DNA of 64,000 nt from the NCBI GenBank assembly GCA_944321185.1, contig CALUKH010000002.1, positions 1 through 64,000 on the forward strand, read 5' to 3'. Numbering within the stretch: the first letter of the stretch is position 1; every line of letters begins with the position of its first letter. Positions 26,279 through 36,044 of the stretch are shown piece by piece. Position numbers and translations under genes: made by a program. Source of the stretch: an uncultured Alistipes sp. GTDB lineage: Bacteria; Bacteroidota; Bacteroidia; Bacteroidales; Rikenellaceae. The notes under the pieces were generated by a model that had not been told where the DNA came from, ran no database searches, and was given only the letters and a program-made list of their open reading frames with translations.

Positions 26279-27694
26279 ATGCTTCACCCTTCAAACATAT
26301 CCACCCCCGCGGACGGAATTCCAATGCCCCGCCGCCTGGGGGCCATTCTCGCCGTCTCGTTCGGCGTATCGCTCTCGGTCATCGACGGTTCGATCGCCAA
26401 TGTCGCCCTGCCGACCATCAGCACCCAGCTCGGCATTTCGGCCGCCGATTCGATCTGGATCGTCAACGCCTATCAACTGGCCATCATGGTCTCGCTGCTC
26501 TCGTTCTCGGCCCTGGGAGACGTGGTCGGATACCGCAAGATCTACATCGGAGGGCTGGCCCTCTTCACGGTGGCTTCGGTGGGGTGCGCCCTCTCGCATT
26601 CGTTCCAGAGCCTCGTGCTGGCCCGCGTCATGCAGGGATTCGGCGCCGCGGCCGTCACGTCGGTCAACACCACGCTGGTCCGCTTCATCTACCCGCGCGA
26701 CCGCCTCGGCCGGGGGCTCGGAATCAATGCCACGGTCGTCGCCGTGTCGTCGGTCGCCGGCCCGACAATCGCCGCCGGAATCCTCTCCGTCGCCGAATGG
26801 CCCTGGCTCTTCGCCGTCAACATCCCCGTCGGACTGGCCGCCCTGTCGCTCAGCCACCGATTCCTTCCCTCGAACCCCGTCAAGGATGCCGCCCACCACT
26901 TCAGCTGGCGCGACGCCGTGATGAACGCCCTGACGTTCGGCCTAATGATGGCCTCGATCGAGGGTTTCTCGCACGGCCTCGACCCGCGGCTTCTCTCGCT
27001 CGGCATCGCCGCCCTGCTCATCATCGGATTCCTGTTCATCCGCTCGCAACTGCGTGAAACCTATCCGATCCTGCCGTTCGACCTGCTGCGCATCCCGATC
27101 TTCTCGGTCTCGGTGCTCACGTCGATCTGCTCGTTCCTCGGGCAGATGCTCGCCATGGTGGCCCTGCCCTTCTATCTGCAGCACACGTGCGGCTACAACG
27201 ACGTGCAGACCGGTCTGCTGCTCACGGCCTGGCCCGCCATCATCATGATCGTGGCGCCGGTGGCCGGACTGCTCGTCGAGCGCGTCCATGCCGGACTGCT
27301 CGGCGGCGTGGGGCTCACGGCCATGGCCGCAGGACTCTTCCTGCTGGCCCTGCTGCCCGACAACCCCTCGCAGGGCGACATCGTCTGGCGGCTGATGCTC
27401 TGCGGTGCCGGTTTCGGATTCTTCCAGTCCCCGAACAACAGCATCCTGATCGCCTCGGCTCCCCCCTCGCGCAGCGGCTCGGCCAGCGGCATGCTCGCCT
27501 CGGCCCGCCTGGTCGGTCAGACCACCGGCGCCGCCCTGATGGCCCTGCTCTTCCACCTGCTGCCCCAGAACAGCACCCATGCCGCTCTGATTCTGGCCGG
27601 ATGCTTCGCCATCGCCGCCGCCCTGATCAGCTTCTCGCGCCTCTCGCTGCCGCTGCCCGAAGGACTGACCCGCAAACGCAAATCCAAGGCATGA
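26279..27694 (+). CDS. MFS drug-efflux transporter (DHA2/EmrB-QacA type)
   Basis: A 471-residue inner-membrane transporter with about 14 helices. Motif A GDVVGYRKIYIG and the family motif SVIDGSIANVALPTIS in helix 1 point to the drug:proton antiporter DHA2 group; the real substrate is unknown. Two starts are possible: ATG at 26279, which would make a leaderless mRNA, or ATG at 26324 (MPRRLGAILAVSFG), which leaves only four residues before helix 1. I list the longer form. It overlaps the next gene by ATGA. Confidence 0.88.
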   Translation: MLHPSNISTPADGIPMPRRLGAILAVSFGVSLSVIDGSIANVALPTISTQLGISAADSIWIVNAYQLAIMVSLLSFSALGDVVGYRKIYIGGLALFTVASVGCALSHSFQSLVLARVMQGFGAAAVTSVNTTLVRFIYPRDRLGRGLGINATVVAVSSVAGPTIAAGILSVAEWPWLFAVNIPVGLAALSLSHRFLPSNPVKDAAHHFSWRDAVMNALTFGLMMASIEGFSHGLDPRLLSLGIAALLIIGFLFIRSQLRETYPILPFDLLRIPIFSVSVLTSICSFLGQMLAMVALPFYLQHTCGYNDVQTGLLLTAWPAIIMIVAPVAGLLVERVHAGLLGGVGLTAMAAGLFLLALLPDNPSQGDIVWRLMLCGAGFGFFQSPNNSILIASAPPSRSGSASGMLASARLVGQTTGAALMALLFHLLPQNSTHAALILAGCFAIAAALISFSRLSLPLPEGLTRKRKSKA

Positions 27695-28701
27695 GAGCGC
27701 TGCTGCCGTTGCTGATTCTGCTCGCGCCGCTCGGCGCAACGGCCCGACAGGCGGATTCGCTCCGCTTCATCCGCCCGCCCTATCTCCGCGAAGGCGACAC
27801 GGTGGCGATCGTCGCCCCGGCCGGGAAACTCCCCGAAAAGATCGATACGGCAAAGATCCGCCAACGATTCGAGGAGTGGGGGCTCCACGTGCGGTTCGGC
27901 ACCTGCCAGAACCCGGACAAGGAGGCCTACTTCGCCGCTCCGGACAGTACGCGCGCCGCCGAACTGCAGGCCGCCATCGACGATCCGTCGGTGAAGGCCG
28001 TCATCGCCTGCCGCGGCGGCTACGGATCGGTGCGGCTGCTGCCCCTCGTGCGGCTCGAGGCGCTGCGCGAACACCCGAAATGGATCGTCGGTTTCAGCGA
28101 CATCACCACGCTACACCTCGCCCTGAGGCGGCTGCGCATCGAGAGCATCCACGGTCCGATGCCCGCCGGATTCCGCCTCGATGAGTGCGATGAGCCCGAC
28201 GAACGCGACCTCTCGGCCGAATCGCTGCGCAAGGCCCTCTTCGGCCAGACCCAACGCATCGAACTCGAGGTGCATCCGTTCAACCGTCCGGGGCGGGCCC
28301 GGGGCCGGCTGGCCGGCGGCAACCTCACCGTGATCTGCGCCGCCAACGGAACCCCCGAAGCCCTGCAGACCGATACGCCCACGATCCTCTTCATCGAGGA
28401 GATCGGCGAATTCGCCTACCGCATCGACCGCATGATGCAGAGCCTCGCGCGATGCGGCGTGCTGCACAACCTGCGCGGCATCGTCGTGGGGCACTTCACC
28501 CGCACGCTCGGCTGCGACCGCTTCGGAGTCGAAAGTCCCGAGGCGCTGCTCGACCGCTACACCCGCCGGCTGGGCATTCCGGTCGTCTACGGACTTCCGG
28601 CCGGCCACGACGATCCCAATCTGGCCCTCTACCTGGGTCGCGACGTCCGGCTGCAGGTCGACGAACAGCGAGCCTGTATCGATTTCTGCCCCGCCGAGTG
28701 A
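27691..28701 (+). CDS. S66-family LD-carboxypeptidase
   Basis: A 336-residue exported serine peptidase (signal peptide, cleavage near ATA/RQ) that removes the terminal D-residue from tetrapeptide stems in murein recycling. Catalytic triad visible: Ser in VGFSDITTLH, Glu in FIEEIGEFAYRIDRM, His in PAGHDDPN; also CRGGYGSVRLLP. Bacteroidetes S66 enzymes are often exported like this one, unlike cytoplasmic LdcA of E. coli. The start overlaps the MFS stop (ATGA), so it is translationally coupled to the transporter. Confidence 0.9.
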   Translation: MRALLPLLILLAPLGATARQADSLRFIRPPYLREGDTVAIVAPAGKLPEKIDTAKIRQRFEEWGLHVRFGTCQNPDKEAYFAAPDSTRAAELQAAIDDPSVKAVIACRGGYGSVRLLPLVRLEALREHPKWIVGFSDITTLHLALRRLRIESIHGPMPAGFRLDECDEPDERDLSAESLRKALFGQTQRIELEVHPFNRPGRARGRLAGGNLTVICAANGTPEALQTDTPTILFIEEIGEFAYRIDRMMQSLARCGVLHNLRGIVVGHFTRTLGCDRFGVESPEALLDRYTRRLGIPVVYGLPAGHDDPNLALYLGRDVRLQVDEQRACIDFCPAE

Positions 28702-28720
28702 CGTTTTTCCGATTTTTCGC

Positions 28721-28728
28721 TATCTTTG
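28721..28728 (+). promoter_or_regulatory. -7 element of the aminopeptidase P gene
   Basis: TATCTTTG, 19 nt upstream of the start codon at 28748. Confidence 0.65.
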
Positions 28729-28747
28729 TGGAAAACACCAAAGCACT

Positions 28748-30139
28748 ATGTTTTCCGCAAAAACCTATACCGCACGCCGTCGCGAACTCCGTACCCGCAT
28801 CGGACAGGGCATCGTCCTGCTGCCCGGAAACGGTCTCGCCCCGAACAATTATCCCAACAACGCCTACTACTTCCGCCAGGACTCCACGTTCCGATACTAC
28901 TTCGGGCTGAACGTCCCGTCGGTGGTCGGGCTGATCGACGCCGATTCGGGCGAAGAGGCCCTCTACGGCGATGACTTCACCGTCGAGGACATCATCTGGA
29001 CCGGCCCCCAGCCCACGCTCCACGACATGGGTGCCGAGGTCGGCGTGACGCAGACCTTCCCGATGGCCGAACTGGCCGCACGCCTGCGCAAGGCCATCGC
29101 CCTGGGCCGGAAAATCCACTACCTGCCCCCCTATCGCGGCGAAACCAAACTCCTGTTGTCCGAACTGCTCGGCATCAAACCCGCCGCCCTGCACGACTAC
29201 AAGTCGGTGGAGCTGATGTTCGCCGTGGCCGAAATGCGCGAAAAAAAGAGCGCCGAGGAGATCGCCGAAATGGAACGCGCCTTCCACATCGGTTACGAAA
29301 TGCACACGCTGGCCATGAAGATGTGCCGCCCGGGGGTTGTCGAGCGTGAAATCGCCGGCGCCATCGAAGGGGTTGCCAAGTCGATGGGACAGGGCGTCTC
29401 GTTCCCCTCGATCGTCTCGCAGCACGGCGAAACGCTCCACAACCTCAACGCCGACGGCGTCCTCGAAGAGGGCCGTCTGCTGCTGTGCGACGCCGGCGGC
29501 GAAAGCGTCGAGGGATACTGCTCGGACCATACGCGAACCTATCCCGTCAGCGGTCGCTTCACCCAGCAGCAGAAGGATATCTACAACATCGTCCTGGCGG
29601 CCCACGACCATGTCGCACGCATCGTCAAACCCCACATGATGTACACGGAGATCCACAACGCCGCCTACATGGTGCTGGCCGAAGGACTGGTCGGACTGGG
29701 TCTGCTGAAGGGTTCGCCGGCCGATGCCGTGGCCGCCGGCGCCATGACGATGCTCATGCCCCACGGTCTGGGACACGGTCTGGGAATGGACGTGCACGAC
29801 TGCGAGGCCATGGGCGAACGCTCGTTCGACTTCTCGTCGATCGCCAAGCGCGCCGCCCAGTCCGGAACCTGCGTCTACCGCTCGGCCTGGCGGATCGAAC
29901 CCGGAACGATCATGACCGACGAACCCGGTCTCTACTTCATCCCCGCGCTGATCGACAAGTGCCGCGCCGAAGGACTCTACAAGGGAATCGTCGACTACGA
30001 CGCCCTGGAGGCCTACCGCAACTTCGGCGGTATCCGCATCGAGGATGACATCCTGGTCACCGAAACCGGAAGCCGTATCATCGGCGACCGCAAGATCCCC
30101 GCAACGGTCGAGGAGCTGGAGGCCGTCGTCGGAAAATAA
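28748..30139 (+). CDS. Aminopeptidase P-family (M24B) Xaa-Pro peptidase
   Basis: A 463-residue metallopeptidase that cleaves the residue before proline at peptide N-termini. An N-terminal creatinase-like domain (residues 1-170) precedes the pita-bread domain, whose five metal ligands are visible: Asp in LLCDAGG, Asp in YCSDHTRTYP, His in LMPHGLGHGLG, Glu in MTDEPGLYF and Glu in GIRIEDDILVT. No signal peptide, so cytoplasmic. It shares a short operon with the SGNH hydrolase gene 14 bp downstream. Confidence 0.94.
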   Translation: MFSAKTYTARRRELRTRIGQGIVLLPGNGLAPNNYPNNAYYFRQDSTFRYYFGLNVPSVVGLIDADSGEEALYGDDFTVEDIIWTGPQPTLHDMGAEVGVTQTFPMAELAARLRKAIALGRKIHYLPPYRGETKLLLSELLGIKPAALHDYKSVELMFAVAEMREKKSAEEIAEMERAFHIGYEMHTLAMKMCRPGVVEREIAGAIEGVAKSMGQGVSFPSIVSQHGETLHNLNADGVLEEGRLLLCDAGGESVEGYCSDHTRTYPVSGRFTQQQKDIYNIVLAAHDHVARIVKPHMMYTEIHNAAYMVLAEGLVGLGLLKGSPADAVAAGAMTMLMPHGLGHGLGMDVHDCEAMGERSFDFSSIAKRAAQSGTCVYRSAWRIEPGTIMTDEPGLYFIPALIDKCRAEGLYKGIVDYDALEAYRNFGGIRIEDDILVTETGSRIIGDRKIPATVEELEAVVGK

Positions 30140-30153
30140 ACCCATACGCAATC

Positions 30154-30822
30154 ATGAAAAAGCAACTGTTTCTCCTGCTGGCGGCTCTGCCGCTGTTTGC
30201 CGCGGCCCAGCAACCCGCCGACTGGGCCAATTACGGCCGTTATGCCGAGGCCAATGCCCGGCTCGAAAAAGCCCCCGAAGTCGTCTTCATGGGCAACTCG
30301 ATCACCGACGGCTGGGATGACGCCCATCCGGAATTCTTCTCCGACAACAACTACGCCTGCCGCGGTATCAGCGGACAGGTCACCTCGCAGATGCTTTGCC
30401 GCTTCCGCGCCGACGTGATCAACCTCCACCCCAAAGCGGTGGTGATCCTGGCCGGAACCAACGACCTGGCCCTCAACAACGGACCGATCGCCATGGAACA
30501 CATCGTCGAGAACATCGTCTCGATGGCCGAACTGGCCCGCGCCGCCGGAATCAAACCCATCCTCTGCTCGGTGCTCCCCGCCGGGAAGTACCCCTGGAGG
30601 CCCGAAGTCGAGGATGTCGCCGGAAAGATCCGCACGCTCAACGCGCAGGTCAAGGCCTGGGCCGATGCAAACGACGTCTGCTGGGTCGACTACCATGCCG
30701 TCATGGATGCCGGCGACGGCTCGATGCGCAGCGAACTGACCCGCGACGGAGTTCATCCGACCCGTCAGGGTTACGACGTCATGGAGCAGATCCTCGTCCC
30801 GGTACTCGACGCCGCCAAGTAG
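30154..30822 (+). CDS. Exported SGNH/GDSL-family esterase
   Basis: A 222-residue protein with a signal peptide (cleavage near AAAQ, residue 18) and the four SGNH blocks: nucleophile Ser in VVFMGNSITDGW, Gly in RGISGQVT, Asn in LAGTNDLALN, and Asp/His in RDGVHPTRQGY. This type in gut Bacteroidetes often removes acetyl or other acyl groups from glycans; the substrate is not predictable here. Second gene after the M24 peptidase. Confidence 0.93.
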   Translation: MKKQLFLLLAALPLFAAAQQPADWANYGRYAEANARLEKAPEVVFMGNSITDGWDDAHPEFFSDNNYACRGISGQVTSQMLCRFRADVINLHPKAVVILAGTNDLALNNGPIAMEHIVENIVSMAELARAAGIKPILCSVLPAGKYPWRPEVEDVAGKIRTLNAQVKAWADANDVCWVDYHAVMDAGDGSMRSELTRDGVHPTRQGYDVMEQILVPVLDAAK

Positions 30823-30847
30823 TCCCGGCATCAGGCAATGCCCCCGA

Positions 30848-30873
30848 AAATCGCCCCGCAAGGGCGATTTTTT
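30848..30873 (+). terminator. Intrinsic terminator
   Basis: AAATCGCCC/GGGCGATTT perfect 9-bp stem with a CGCAA loop and a T-run. Confidence 0.9.
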
Positions 30874-30885
30874 CGTTTCAAGCGG

Positions 30886-30914
30886 TTGTTTTTCCCGATT
30901 ATTTCGTATATTTA
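30886..30914 (+). promoter_or_regulatory. Probable promoter of the EF-G2 gene
   Basis: TTG 30886-30888, 18-nt spacer, TATATTTA 30907-30914 (last base off consensus). The leader to the ATG at 31040 would be about 120 nt. Confidence 0.6.
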
Positions 30915-31039
30915 TAGTCGCGCGCCAAAACGGGCCGGCCGACTGGAGCATCCCCGCAGGCCAAACCCGCTCATTGTAACACCCCGTCAGGACGCCGCAC
31001 CAACCGAAACGAAACCAAAAACCTAAAACTTTTCGGAAT

Positions 31040-33196
31040 ATGAAAAACTATTCAGCCAAGGAGATCAAGAACATCGTACTCATCGGTGCCCCCGGCACGG
31101 GAAAAACTACCCTTGCCGAAGCGATGGCTTATGAAGGGAAAGTCATCGATCGCAGGGGTAGTATCGAGACCAACAACACGCTCTCGGACAACACGGATAT
31201 CGAGCATGAATACAAACGCTCGATCTATTCCACGATCCTCTTCACCGAATTCATGGACCGAAAACTCAACATCATCGACTGCCCCGGGTCGGACGATTTC
31301 TGCGGAAACCTCTTCTCGGCCTTCAAGGTCGGTGACGTCGGCGTATTCCTCTTCAATGCCCAGAACGGATGGGAGGTCGGCAGCGAAATCCAGGCCCGTT
31401 ACGCCCGTCTGCTCAAGAAACCCGTCATCGGCGTCATCAACCAGCTCGATGCCGACAAGGCGTCGTTCGAGGCCACGTTCGATTCGATCAAGGCCGCTTC
31501 GAGAGTCAAACCCGTCATCGTCCAGTATCCCGTCAACCAGGGCGCCTCATTCAACGCCTTCATCGACGTGCTGCTCATGAAGATGTACCGCTTCAAGGAC
31601 AACGACGGCCACCGCGAAGAGCTCGAAATCCCCACCGAAGAGATGGAAAAGGCCCTGGAGCTCAACAAGGAACTGGTCGAAATGGCCGCCGAACACGACG
31701 AGGCCCTCATGGAACTCTACTTCGACAAGGGAACCCTCACGCAGGACGACATCCGCGCCGGATTGAAGATCGGCGTCTCGAAACGCGAGGTCATGCCCAT
31801 CTTCTGCGCCAGCGGTAAACGCGACATCGGTACGAAACGTCTGATGGAGTTCATCATCAACGTCGCCCCCGGTCCGCTCAAGGCCCCCGCATTCCTCTCG
31901 ACCGACGGGCAGGAGATTCTTGCCGACGAATCGGCGCCGGCCGTGGCCTTCGTCTTCAAGAGCCAACTCGAACAGCATATCGGTGAAATCTCCTACTTCC
32001 GCGTCATCCGCGGCAAACTCACCGAGGGTACGGAGCTCATCAATACCCGCACGGGCAACAAGGAGAAACTCTCGCAGCTCTTCGCCGTGGCCGGCAAAAA
32101 CCGCATCAAGGTCACCGAACTCTCGGCCGGCGACATCGGATGCACCGTCAAACTCAAGGGCACGCGTACGAACGACACCCTCTCGTCGGCTGCCGATCTC
32201 GTGACGATCGAACCCATCGTCTTCCCCGAACCCCGCTACCGCGCCGCCATCAAGTGCAAGGAGCAGAGCGACGAGGAGAAGCTCGGCAAACTGCTCAACG
32301 ATGCCAAATACGAAGATCCGACCATCCTGGTCGAATACTCCAAGGAGCTCAAGCAGACCATCATCCAGGGTCAGGGCGAGCACCATCTGAACATTCTCCG
32401 CTCGCGCATCGAAAAGGAAAACAAGATCCCCTACGAATACATCGCCCCGAAGATCCCCTATCGCGAGACGATCACCAAGGTCGCCCAGGCCGACTACCGC
32501 CACAAGAAACAGTCGGGCGGCGCCGGTCAGTTCGGCGAGGTGCACATGATCATCGAACCCTACTACGAGGGGATTCCCGAACCCAAAAACTACAAGGTCC
32601 CCGGAAAGGGCGACATGACGGTCAACATCAAGAGCAAGGAGGAGTACGATCTGCCGTGGGGCGGTAAACTGCAGTTCTATTCGGCCATCGTCGGCGGCGC
32701 AATCGACGCCCGCTTCATGCCCGCCATCCTGAAGGGTATCATGGAGAAGATGGACGAAGGCCCGCTGACGGGCTCCTACGCCCGCGACATCCGCGTCATT
32801 ATCTACGATGGCAAGATGCACCCGGTGGATTCGAATGAAATCTCGTTCAAACTCGCCGCCCGAAACGCCTTCAAGGAGGCTTTCCGAAACGCCGGACCCA
32901 AGATCATGGAGCCGATCTACAGCGTCGAGGTCCTCGTGCCGAGCGAATACATGGGCGCCGTGATGTCGGATCTGCAGAACCGTCGCGCCATGATCGCCGG
33001 CATGGAATCCGACAAGGGCTTCGACCGCCTGAATGCCCTCGTACCGCTGGCCGAGCTCTACCGATACTCGACGACCCTCTCGTCGCTGACCTCCGGATCG
33101 GCCACCTACACCATGAAGTTCTCCTCCTACGAGCAGGTGCCCTCCGACGTGCAGGACAAACTGCTCAAGGCCTACACCGATACCGACGAGGATTAA
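31040..33196 (+). CDS. fusA2: Elongation factor G paralogue EF-G2 with altered GTPase motifs
   Basis: A 718-residue EF-G-like translation factor with all five domains, but with a changed GTPase centre. G1 is GAPGTGKTT in place of GHIDAGKTT. G3 is DCPGSDDF, so the catalytic His of DxPGH is Ser84. G4 is NQLD (134-137) in place of NKxD. This is the pattern of Bacteroides EF-G2, which is reported to support translocation without GTP hydrolysis and to help gut colonisation under starvation. The protein is the functional counterpart by motif; conventional fusA is not in this window. It has its own promoter, long leader and a strong terminator. Confidence 0.9.
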   Translation: MKNYSAKEIKNIVLIGAPGTGKTTLAEAMAYEGKVIDRRGSIETNNTLSDNTDIEHEYKRSIYSTILFTEFMDRKLNIIDCPGSDDFCGNLFSAFKVGDVGVFLFNAQNGWEVGSEIQARYARLLKKPVIGVINQLDADKASFEATFDSIKAASRVKPVIVQYPVNQGASFNAFIDVLLMKMYRFKDNDGHREELEIPTEEMEKALELNKELVEMAAEHDEALMELYFDKGTLTQDDIRAGLKIGVSKREVMPIFCASGKRDIGTKRLMEFIINVAPGPLKAPAFLSTDGQEILADESAPAVAFVFKSQLEQHIGEISYFRVIRGKLTEGTELINTRTGNKEKLSQLFAVAGKNRIKVTELSAGDIGCTVKLKGTRTNDTLSSAADLVTIEPIVFPEPRYRAAIKCKEQSDEEKLGKLLNDAKYEDPTILVEYSKELKQTIIQGQGEHHLNILRSRIEKENKIPYEYIAPKIPYRETITKVAQADYRHKKQSGGAGQFGEVHMIIEPYYEGIPEPKNYKVPGKGDMTVNIKSKEEYDLPWGGKLQFYSAIVGGAIDARFMPAILKGIMEKMDEGPLTGSYARDIRVIIYDGKMHPVDSNEISFKLAARNAFKEAFRNAGPKIMEPIYSVEVLVPSEYMGAVMSDLQNRRAMIAGMESDKGFDRLNALVPLAELYRYSTTLSSLTSGSATYTMKFSSYEQVPSDVQDKLLKAYTDTDED

Positions 33197-33223
33197 CCCT
33201 CCCCGACGGAATCCCCTCCACAA

Positions 33224-33260
33224 GCGGCGGGCAGCTACGGCTGTCCGTCGCTCGGTTTTT
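33224..33260 (+). terminator. Strong intrinsic terminator of fusA2
   Basis: A 12-bp stem (33224-33235 with 33240-33251, two G-T pairs) closed by a TACG tetraloop, then five T. Confidence 0.9.
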
Positions 33261-33298
33261 AAGGGAGGGGGCAGAGAGGGGAGGGTCGGAAGAAGGAC

Positions 33299-33400
33299 GG
33301 AAGAAGGCAAGGCGAAGAAGGCGCGGAAGAAGGCAAGGCGAAGAAGGCTGGGCCGGAGAAGGCTGGGCCGGAGAAGGGCTGGGCCGGAGAAGGGCTGGGC
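33299..33400. repeat. Purine-rich degenerate tandem repeats
   Basis: Two 24-bp copies (33299-33322 and 33325-33348, GGAAGAAGGCAAGG...) are followed by three 15-16-bp copies of TGGGCCGGAGAAGG(G)C (33349-33363, 33364-33379, 33380-33395) and a partial fourth. The plus strand is nearly all purine. The 517-bp gap 33,197-33,713 has no convincing gene; the minus-strand Pro-rich frames across it are an effect of the repeat. Confidence 0.85.
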
Positions 33401-33680
33401 GGAAGTCCAGGAAGGACTGAAAGACAGGAGAGAACCGGGAAAGCTGGAGGAAGGGGTAGACCTCGGAACCGGGGACTGGGAGAAAACCGAGGACTGGAAG
33501 AAAGACGACCGACCACCAGCCAGAAAAGGCCGCAGACAACGAAAAGCCGCCGATCGTCTAAAGCGCCCCGGAGCCTCGTCCACCGACGGCAAACCCGGAT
33601 TTGCGAGCCGTTCGGTGCAGGATCACGTTAAATAAATGTTAACAATCCGTTTCGAATCCGTTTCATCGGGAAAAATCCAG

Positions 33681-33688
33681 TAAATTTG
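33681..33688 (+). promoter_or_regulatory. -7 element of the phosphate transporter gene
   Basis: TAAATTTG, 26 nt before the start codon. Confidence 0.6.
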
Positions 33689-33713
33689 TTGACCAATTGC
33701 ACTGAAACCAAAC

Positions 33714-35945
33714 ATGAGCGAAATCTACACCTTCATCGTCGGTATTCTGGGAATTCTCGCTGTTTCTGGTCTTTTCGTCGGCGTGACGAACGACGCCGTC
33801 AACTTCCTCAACTCAGCCATCGGCTCCAAGGCCGCCCCCATGCGCATCATCCTGGCCGTCGCCTCGCTCGGCATCATCGTCGGCGTCGTCACCTCGAGCG
33901 GCATGATGGAGGTCGCCCGCAGCGGCATGTTCAACCCCGGACTCTTCACCTTCCACGAGGTGATGATGCTCTATCTGGGCGTCATGTTCGCCAACGTCAT
34001 CCTGCTCGACCTCTACAACTCGTGGGGCCTCCCAACGTCGACCACCGTGTCGCTGATCTTCTGCCTGCTGGGTTCAGCCATCGCCGTGTCGATCTACAAG
34101 ATCGCCAACGACCCCTCGCAGGGCATCACCGCCCTCGGCCAGTACATCAATACCTCGCGCGCCATGGGTATCGTCTCGGCCATCCTCCTCTCGGTGGTCA
34201 TCGCATTCACCTGCGGAACCATCATCATGTACATCTCCCGACTGATCTTCTCGTTCCGATATACGGCCCTCTTCCATCGATACGGTTCGCTCTGGTGCGG
34301 CGCCTCGCTCACGGCAATCGTCTACTTCGCCGTCTTCAAGGGCCTCAAGTCGATCCTCGCCGGGCACGAGTTCATCCAGTGGGTCGACGCCCATCTGCTG
34401 CTGGCCATCTTCATCTGCTGGGCCTTCTGCTCGCTGGTCCTCTTCTTCATCCAGCGGCTGAAGATCAACATCCTGCGGATCACCATCCTCTCCGGAACGT
34501 TCGCCCTGGCGCTGGCCTTCGCCGGAAACGACCTGGTCAACTTCATCGGCGTCCCCGTGGCCGGCTTCGACGCCTACTCGATCGCCCACCATACCGGGGA
34601 TGCCGGCATGCTCATGGAGGCCCTCAACGAAAACGTCCCGGCCAACTTCCTCATCCTGCTGGCCGCCGGCGCCATCATGATCCTCACGCTCTGGACCTCG
34701 AAAAAGGCCATGCACGTCACCGAAACCGAACTCTCGCTCTCGGCACAGGGCGACGACGGTCAGGAACAATACGGCTCGTCGCTCTTCTCGCGCACGATCG
34801 TCCGCGCCGCCATCAACATCAATGCCGGCGTCGAACGCGTCATCCCGCCCCGCGTGCGAAAGGCCATCTCCCGCCGCTTCGAATACGAAGACGTCGAACA
34901 CAGCGGCGCCCCCTACGACATGATCCGCGCTACGGTCAACCTCACGACCTCGGCCCTGCTGATCGCCATGGCCACGTCGCTCAAACTCCCGCTGTCGACC
35001 ACCTACGTCTGCTTCATGGTGGCCATGGGTTCGTCACTCGCCGACCGCGCCTGGGGCCGCGAAAGCGCCGTTTACCGCATCTCGGGCGTCATGACCGTCG
35101 TCGCCGGATGGTTCATCACCGCGCTGGGCGGATTCTTCATCGCCCTGGTTGTCGGCCTGGCCCTGATCTACGGCGGAACCCCCGCCTTCATCGTCATCAC
35201 GATCCTCTGCGGATGGATGCTCATCCACAGCAACTTCCTCAAGAAGGACAAGACCAACGCCACTGAACGCCAGCAGATCAAGACCAACGAAGACATCATC
35301 GCCGATCTGCGCGACGAGGTCTGCGCAACGATGGAGTCCGCCACGAAGATCTACGACCGTACACTGATCGCCGTCTTCAAGGAGAACCGAAAGGTCCTGC
35401 GCGACATGGTCAAGGAGTCGAACGACCTCTTCTACCACTCGCGCGAACGGAAATACGCGCTGCTCCCCACACTGAAAAAACTCCAGGGCGAGGATGTCAA
35501 CACGGCCCACTACTACGTTCAGGTCGTCGACTACCTCAACGAGATGACCAAGGCCCTGATGCACATCACCCGCCCGGCTTTCGAACACATCGACAACAAC
35601 CACGAGGGCATGTCGATGGATCAGACCCGCGATCTGATGTCGATCAACGACGACGTCGAGTCGATCTACCGCCGCATCAACCAGATGCTGCGCGAGGGCG
35701 ACTTCTCGGAGATCGAGACCGTCCTGACGATGCGCGACCAGCTCTTCGAGTCGATCGCCGACGCCATCAAGTCCGAGCTGACCCGCATCAACGAAGCCAA
35801 GTCCAACACCAAGGCCTCGATGCTCTATCTGACGATCCTGACCGAGACCAAGAACATGGTGCTCCAGTCGCGCAACCTGCTCAAATCGCAGCAGTACTTC
35901 CTCAAGCATCTCTCCGGCCCCGCCGCCAAGACGTGGATCAAATAA
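33714..35945 (+). CDS. PiT-family inorganic phosphate transporter with PhoU-like tail
   Basis: A 743-residue inner-membrane phosphate:cation symporter. The inverted-repeat PiT signatures are VTNDAVNFLNSAIGSKAAP in the N half and LSTTYVCFMVAMGSSLADRAWGR in the C half, with about ten helices in residues 1-510. The last ~225 residues are soluble, helical and PhoU-like (ADLRDEVCATMESATKIYDRT), a fusion common in Bacteroidetes. It is monocistronic with DUF4924 99 bp behind it. Confidence 0.92.
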   Translation: MSEIYTFIVGILGILAVSGLFVGVTNDAVNFLNSAIGSKAAPMRIILAVASLGIIVGVVTSSGMMEVARSGMFNPGLFTFHEVMMLYLGVMFANVILLDLYNSWGLPTSTTVSLIFCLLGSAIAVSIYKIANDPSQGITALGQYINTSRAMGIVSAILLSVVIAFTCGTIIMYISRLIFSFRYTALFHRYGSLWCGASLTAIVYFAVFKGLKSILAGHEFIQWVDAHLLLAIFICWAFCSLVLFFIQRLKINILRITILSGTFALALAFAGNDLVNFIGVPVAGFDAYSIAHHTGDAGMLMEALNENVPANFLILLAAGAIMILTLWTSKKAMHVTETELSLSAQGDDGQEQYGSSLFSRTIVRAAININAGVERVIPPRVRKAISRRFEYEDVEHSGAPYDMIRATVNLTTSALLIAMATSLKLPLSTTYVCFMVAMGSSLADRAWGRESAVYRISGVMTVVAGWFITALGGFFIALVVGLALIYGGTPAFIVITILCGWMLIHSNFLKKDKTNATERQQIKTNEDIIADLRDEVCATMESATKIYDRTLIAVFKENRKVLRDMVKESNDLFYHSRERKYALLPTLKKLQGEDVNTAHYYVQVVDYLNEMTKALMHITRPAFEHIDNNHEGMSMDQTRDLMSINDDVESIYRRINQMLREGDFSEIETVLTMRDQLFESIADAIKSELTRINEAKSNTKASMLYLTILTETKNMVLQSRNLLKSQQYFLKHLSGPAAKTWIK

Positions 35946-36044
35946 CCCGGGCGGAACGGTAACGGACCGTGCCGTAAAAAAGGAGCGAAAGGGAGGGGCA
36001 GATGAAGGGACCTCCAAAGAGGAGTCTCAAAAACGAAAAACAAA

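Noticed and set aside
33197-33592. Pro/Phe-rich minus-strand frames over the purine-rich repeat
   Set aside because: The repeat alone produces them; no start signals or family likeness.
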